Assembly (NCBI RefSeq): GCF_016900095.1
Contig: NZ_JACJJP010000033.1
Span: forward strand, 1-34,406
Length of the DNA: 34,406 nt
Origin: Gemmiger formicilis
GTDB taxonomy: Bacteria; Bacillota; Clostridia; Oscillospirales; Ruminococcaceae
Direction: 5' to 3'
The notes under the pieces were generated by a model, which saw nothing but the letters and a program-made list of their open reading frames with translations, had not been told where the DNA came from and did not search any database. The translations under genes were made by a program, and so were the position numbers. Shown here piece after piece: positions 32,546 to 34,406 of the stretch; position 1 is the first letter of the stretch, and each line of letters begins with the position of its first letter.

Positions 32546-34006
32546 TCATTGCTGGCAAACGGTGAACGCGGCCACGCTGCAGGGCGGCAGCACCGCCGTA
32601 AATCCGGTTTCGGAGCAGGTTACGGGCAGTGTAGCCGGAATCACAGACTGCGGCTGTGCAAAGGTATTGTGGGCCGACGGCGCACCCACCAGCACGCTGG
32701 CGGTGACCATCGCGGGAGTGACATCCCCCAGCAAGCAGTTGACGGGGACAGACTCGCTTTCATTGAGGTTTGCCACCGTGACCAGCACGGTGCCGTCCTC
32801 TTGTTCGCTGGCAGACATATGCAGTTCGGGGACCTGTTCGCCCTCCTGCCCCAGCATCCGGGTCTGGGCATAGCTTTCCAGCTGGCGGGCTCCCTGATGG
32901 GCGCCGTACATGGCAAACACATGATAGGTGGGGGTCATGATCACCTTGTCGCCCTCGGTGAGAAGCATGGCTTGCAGCACATTGACGGCCTGGGCAATGT
33001 TGGCCATCACCACCGTATCGCAGTGGTTGTTGAAGATATTCAGATTGACGGCCGCCACCAGCGCATCCCGCATGCTGTTCTGCTGGTAGAGGAAGCCGGG
33101 GTTTGTGCCGGGTTCCACGTCGTACCAGGTGCCCCACTCGTCCACACACAGACCGATGGGACGACCCTTGGCAAAGCGGCGGATGATACGGCTGTGATTT
33201 TCCACCAGTTCTTCCATCCGCAGGGTCTTGTGCAGGGTGGTGTAGTATTCCGCCCGGTCAAAGTCGGTAGCACTGCCCTTGTGCTGCCAGTCCGGACCGG
33301 GGATGGTGTAGTAATGCAGGCTGACCGCATCGATCACATGCCCTGCACGCTCTACCACGGTGCGGGTCCAGTGGTAATCGTCCACATTCGCGCCGGATGC
33401 AATCTTGTACGGAGACAGCTTTTCATCATAGGCACGCAGATAGGTAGAATACTGACGGCACAGGTCGGCGTAATACTCGGCCCGCATGTTGCCGCCGCAG
33501 CCCCAGGCCTCGTTGCCGATGCCCCAGTACCGGACACCGAAGGGCTTTTCCCTGCCGTTTTGCCGGCGCAGATCTGCCATGGGCGAGACCCCGGCCATGT
33601 TGCAGTATTCCACCCAGTCGGAGAATTCCTGCACGGTGCCGCTGCCCACATTGCCCGAAAGATAGGCCTCACAGCCCAGCTGCTCGCACAGTTCCAGGAA
33701 TTCGTGGGTACCGAAGGCGTTGTTTTCGGTCACACCGCCCCAGTTGGTATTGATGATGGTCTTGCGTTCGCTGCGGGGGCCGATGCCGTCCTGCCAGTGG
33801 TAAGTATCCGCAAAACAGCCGCCCGGCCAGCGCAGTACCGGAATGCGCAGCTTTTTCAGCGCTTCCACCACCGGGGCCCGCAGGTTGCCGTCCTGGTCAG
33901 CGATACCGCCGTAAATGCAGCGGCCCAGGTGTTCCGAAAACTGCCCATAGATATTCTTGTTGATCGTACCTGCCGAACGCGCGGCGTTGACAAACAGATA
34001 GGCCAT
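32546..34006 (-). CDS. GH51 alpha-L-arabinofuranosidase
   Basis: A 486-residue intracellular arabinofuranosidase of GH51. The TIM barrel carries the acid/base E166 in [10 protein letters not shown] and the nucleophile E290 in [32 protein letters not shown] is the usual substrate-site segment. The C-terminal beta-sandwich (about 390-486) completes the family fold. It removes arabinose from RG-I arabinan or arabinogalactan side chains. No signal peptide. ATG 34006 has AAGGAGGAGG upstream, 12 bases after the preceding phosphorylase gene. Confidence 0.93.
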   Translation of the reverse strand: MAYLFVNAARSAGTINKNIYGQFSEHLGRCIYGGIADQDGNLRAPVVEALKKLRIPVLRWPGGCFADTYHWQDGIGPRSERKTIINTNWGGVTENNAFGTHEFLELCEQLGCEAYLSGNVGSGTVQEFSDWVEYCNMAGVSPMADLRRQNGREKPFGVRYWGIGNEAWGCGGNMRAEYYADLCRQYSTYLRAYDEKLSPYKIASGANVDDYHWTRTVVERAGHVIDAVSLHYYTIPGPDWQHKGSATDFDRAEYYTTLHKTLRMEELVENHSRIIRRFAKGRPIGLCVDEWGTWYDVEPGTNPGFLYQQNSMRDALVAAVNLNIFNNHCDTVVMANIAQAVNVLQAMLLTEGDKVIMTPTYHVFAMYGAHQGARQLESYAQTRMLGQEGEQVPELHMSASEQEDGTVLVTVANLNESESVPVNCLLGDVTPAMVTASVLVGAPSAHNTFAQPQSVIPATLPVTCSETGFTAVLPPCSVAAFTVCQQ

Positions 34007-34018
34007 ATGCCTCCTCCT

Positions 34019-34406
34019 TTATTGTTGAATCATCCGGGTGGCAAACGGGTCCAGTTCCACCTGCACATCGCCTTCCGGTGTGCGGACACGGGTGGTCTGG
34101 GGGTTATCGGTGTTGTTGATCACCGCCAGGCGCCGCGCGGCCGGGAACCAGGCACATTCGCATCCTGCGTTGTCGGTGAGATAATCCGTCTGGGTCAGGG
34201 ACATCCCCTTGGCCCACAGCATCAGGTTGAGCAGCAGGCGGGCATTCTCTGGGCTGTAGGCAAACCCGGCCAGGTAAATGCCCCGCCCCTGGCCGAAGGC
34301 GTGGGTGGCAATGGACGGGCAGCCGTCCTTTTCCGCCAGGACCCGGGTGTCCTTGTCGGTCAGGTAGAGGTGGTCCCGGGTGCAGAGGGTGGCGCCCTCG
34401 GGGATC
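34019..34406 (-). CDS. GH112 galactosyl phosphorylase, C-terminal part (5' end outside)
   Basis: The frame is open to the window edge: 128 codons of a C-terminus. FGQGRGIYLAGFAYSPENARLLL, NNTDNPQTT and the CECAWFP strand match the final domain of GH112 phosphorylases (lacto-N-biose and galactosyl-rhamnose phosphorylases). In a pectin locus, D-galactosyl-beta-1,4-L-rhamnose phosphorylase is the likelier activity: it would release galactose 1-phosphate and rhamnose from RG-I fragments. The catalytic domain is not visible, so specificity is inference. Confidence 0.75.
   Translation of the reverse strand, partial: IPEGATLCTRDHLYLTDKDTRVLAEKDGCPSIATHAFGQGRGIYLAGFAYSPENARLLLNLMLWAKGMSLTQTDYLTDNAGCECAWFPAARRLAVINNTDNPQTTRVRTPEGDVQVELDPFATRMIQQ

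Noticed and set aside
32184-32558. A 124-residue arginine-rich minus-strand frame between GH51 and the permease operon
   Set aside because: It runs through the GH51 terminator, has no ribosome site and composition typical of non-coding DNA.
1-34406. CRISPR array, tRNA or rRNA genes
   Set aside because: No regularly spaced repeats of 24-40 bases and no cloverleaf or rRNA-like stretch were seen on reading. A covariance-model scan could still find a small RNA.

Overview
The window looks like chromosome of a high-GC, low-outer-membrane Firmicute, most likely a gut Oscillospiraceae/Ruminococcaceae member (Faecalibacterium, Gemmiger or Subdoligranulum type). The reasons are AGGAGG-type ribosome sites, a lipoprotein-anchored LplABC-like sugar ABC system, YesN-like AraC regulation, WYL regulators and a clostridial RepA/serine-recombinase element. 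This taxonomic reading is inference; no rRNA or tRNA gene was seen.

Left part (1-6.0 kb). A 5'-cut hypothetical gene is followed by a tight six-gene minus-strand operon: WYL regulator, TfoX-like, GyrI-like, DUF3795, SRPBCC and DUF1848. To its right lie a GNAT acetyltransferase and a small unknown protein with their own promoter and terminator. From 6.1 to 8.5 kb is a visibly AT-richer patch with a Fic-domain protein and a DUF2971 protein.

Mobile region (about 8.7-16.9 kb). It holds a DUF6076-like zinc protein, a RepA-like helicase with a possible translated leader, a ribbon-helix-helix mobilisation-type protein, a 56-residue basic protein, a large serine recombinase, an IS256-family insertion sequence and a ParB gene. 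The ParB gene runs without a stop into the antisense of a broken GyrI gene at about 16,888/16,889. From that junction to 18.38 kb the sequence repeats the 3.30-4.80 kb block (promoter, WYL, TfoX, start of GyrI) in the same orientation, 13,588 bases away. The window therefore holds two diverged copies of the WYL operon, the second broken at the mobile-element junction.

Right part (18.4-34.4 kb). A minus-strand housekeeping-like operon (peptide deformylase, TIGR04076 protein, SDR dehydrogenase, YfcE-type phosphoesterase) is followed by a pectin / rhamnogalacturonan-I (RG-I) locus. In transcription order the locus contains the 3' end of a GH112 phosphorylase and a GH51 arabinofuranosidase, then, from a separate promoter, two permeases and a lipoprotein binding protein, a PL11 lyase fused to a CE12-like acetylesterase, a PL22 oligogalacturonate lyase and a CE4-like deacetylase. 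A membrane-bound AraC regulator gene has its own promoter. None of the complete degradative enzymes shows a signal peptide, so the locus reads as import of RG-I/pectin oligomers followed by cytoplasmic deacetylation, lyase cleavage, arabinose removal and, by inference, phosphorolysis of galactosyl-rhamnose.
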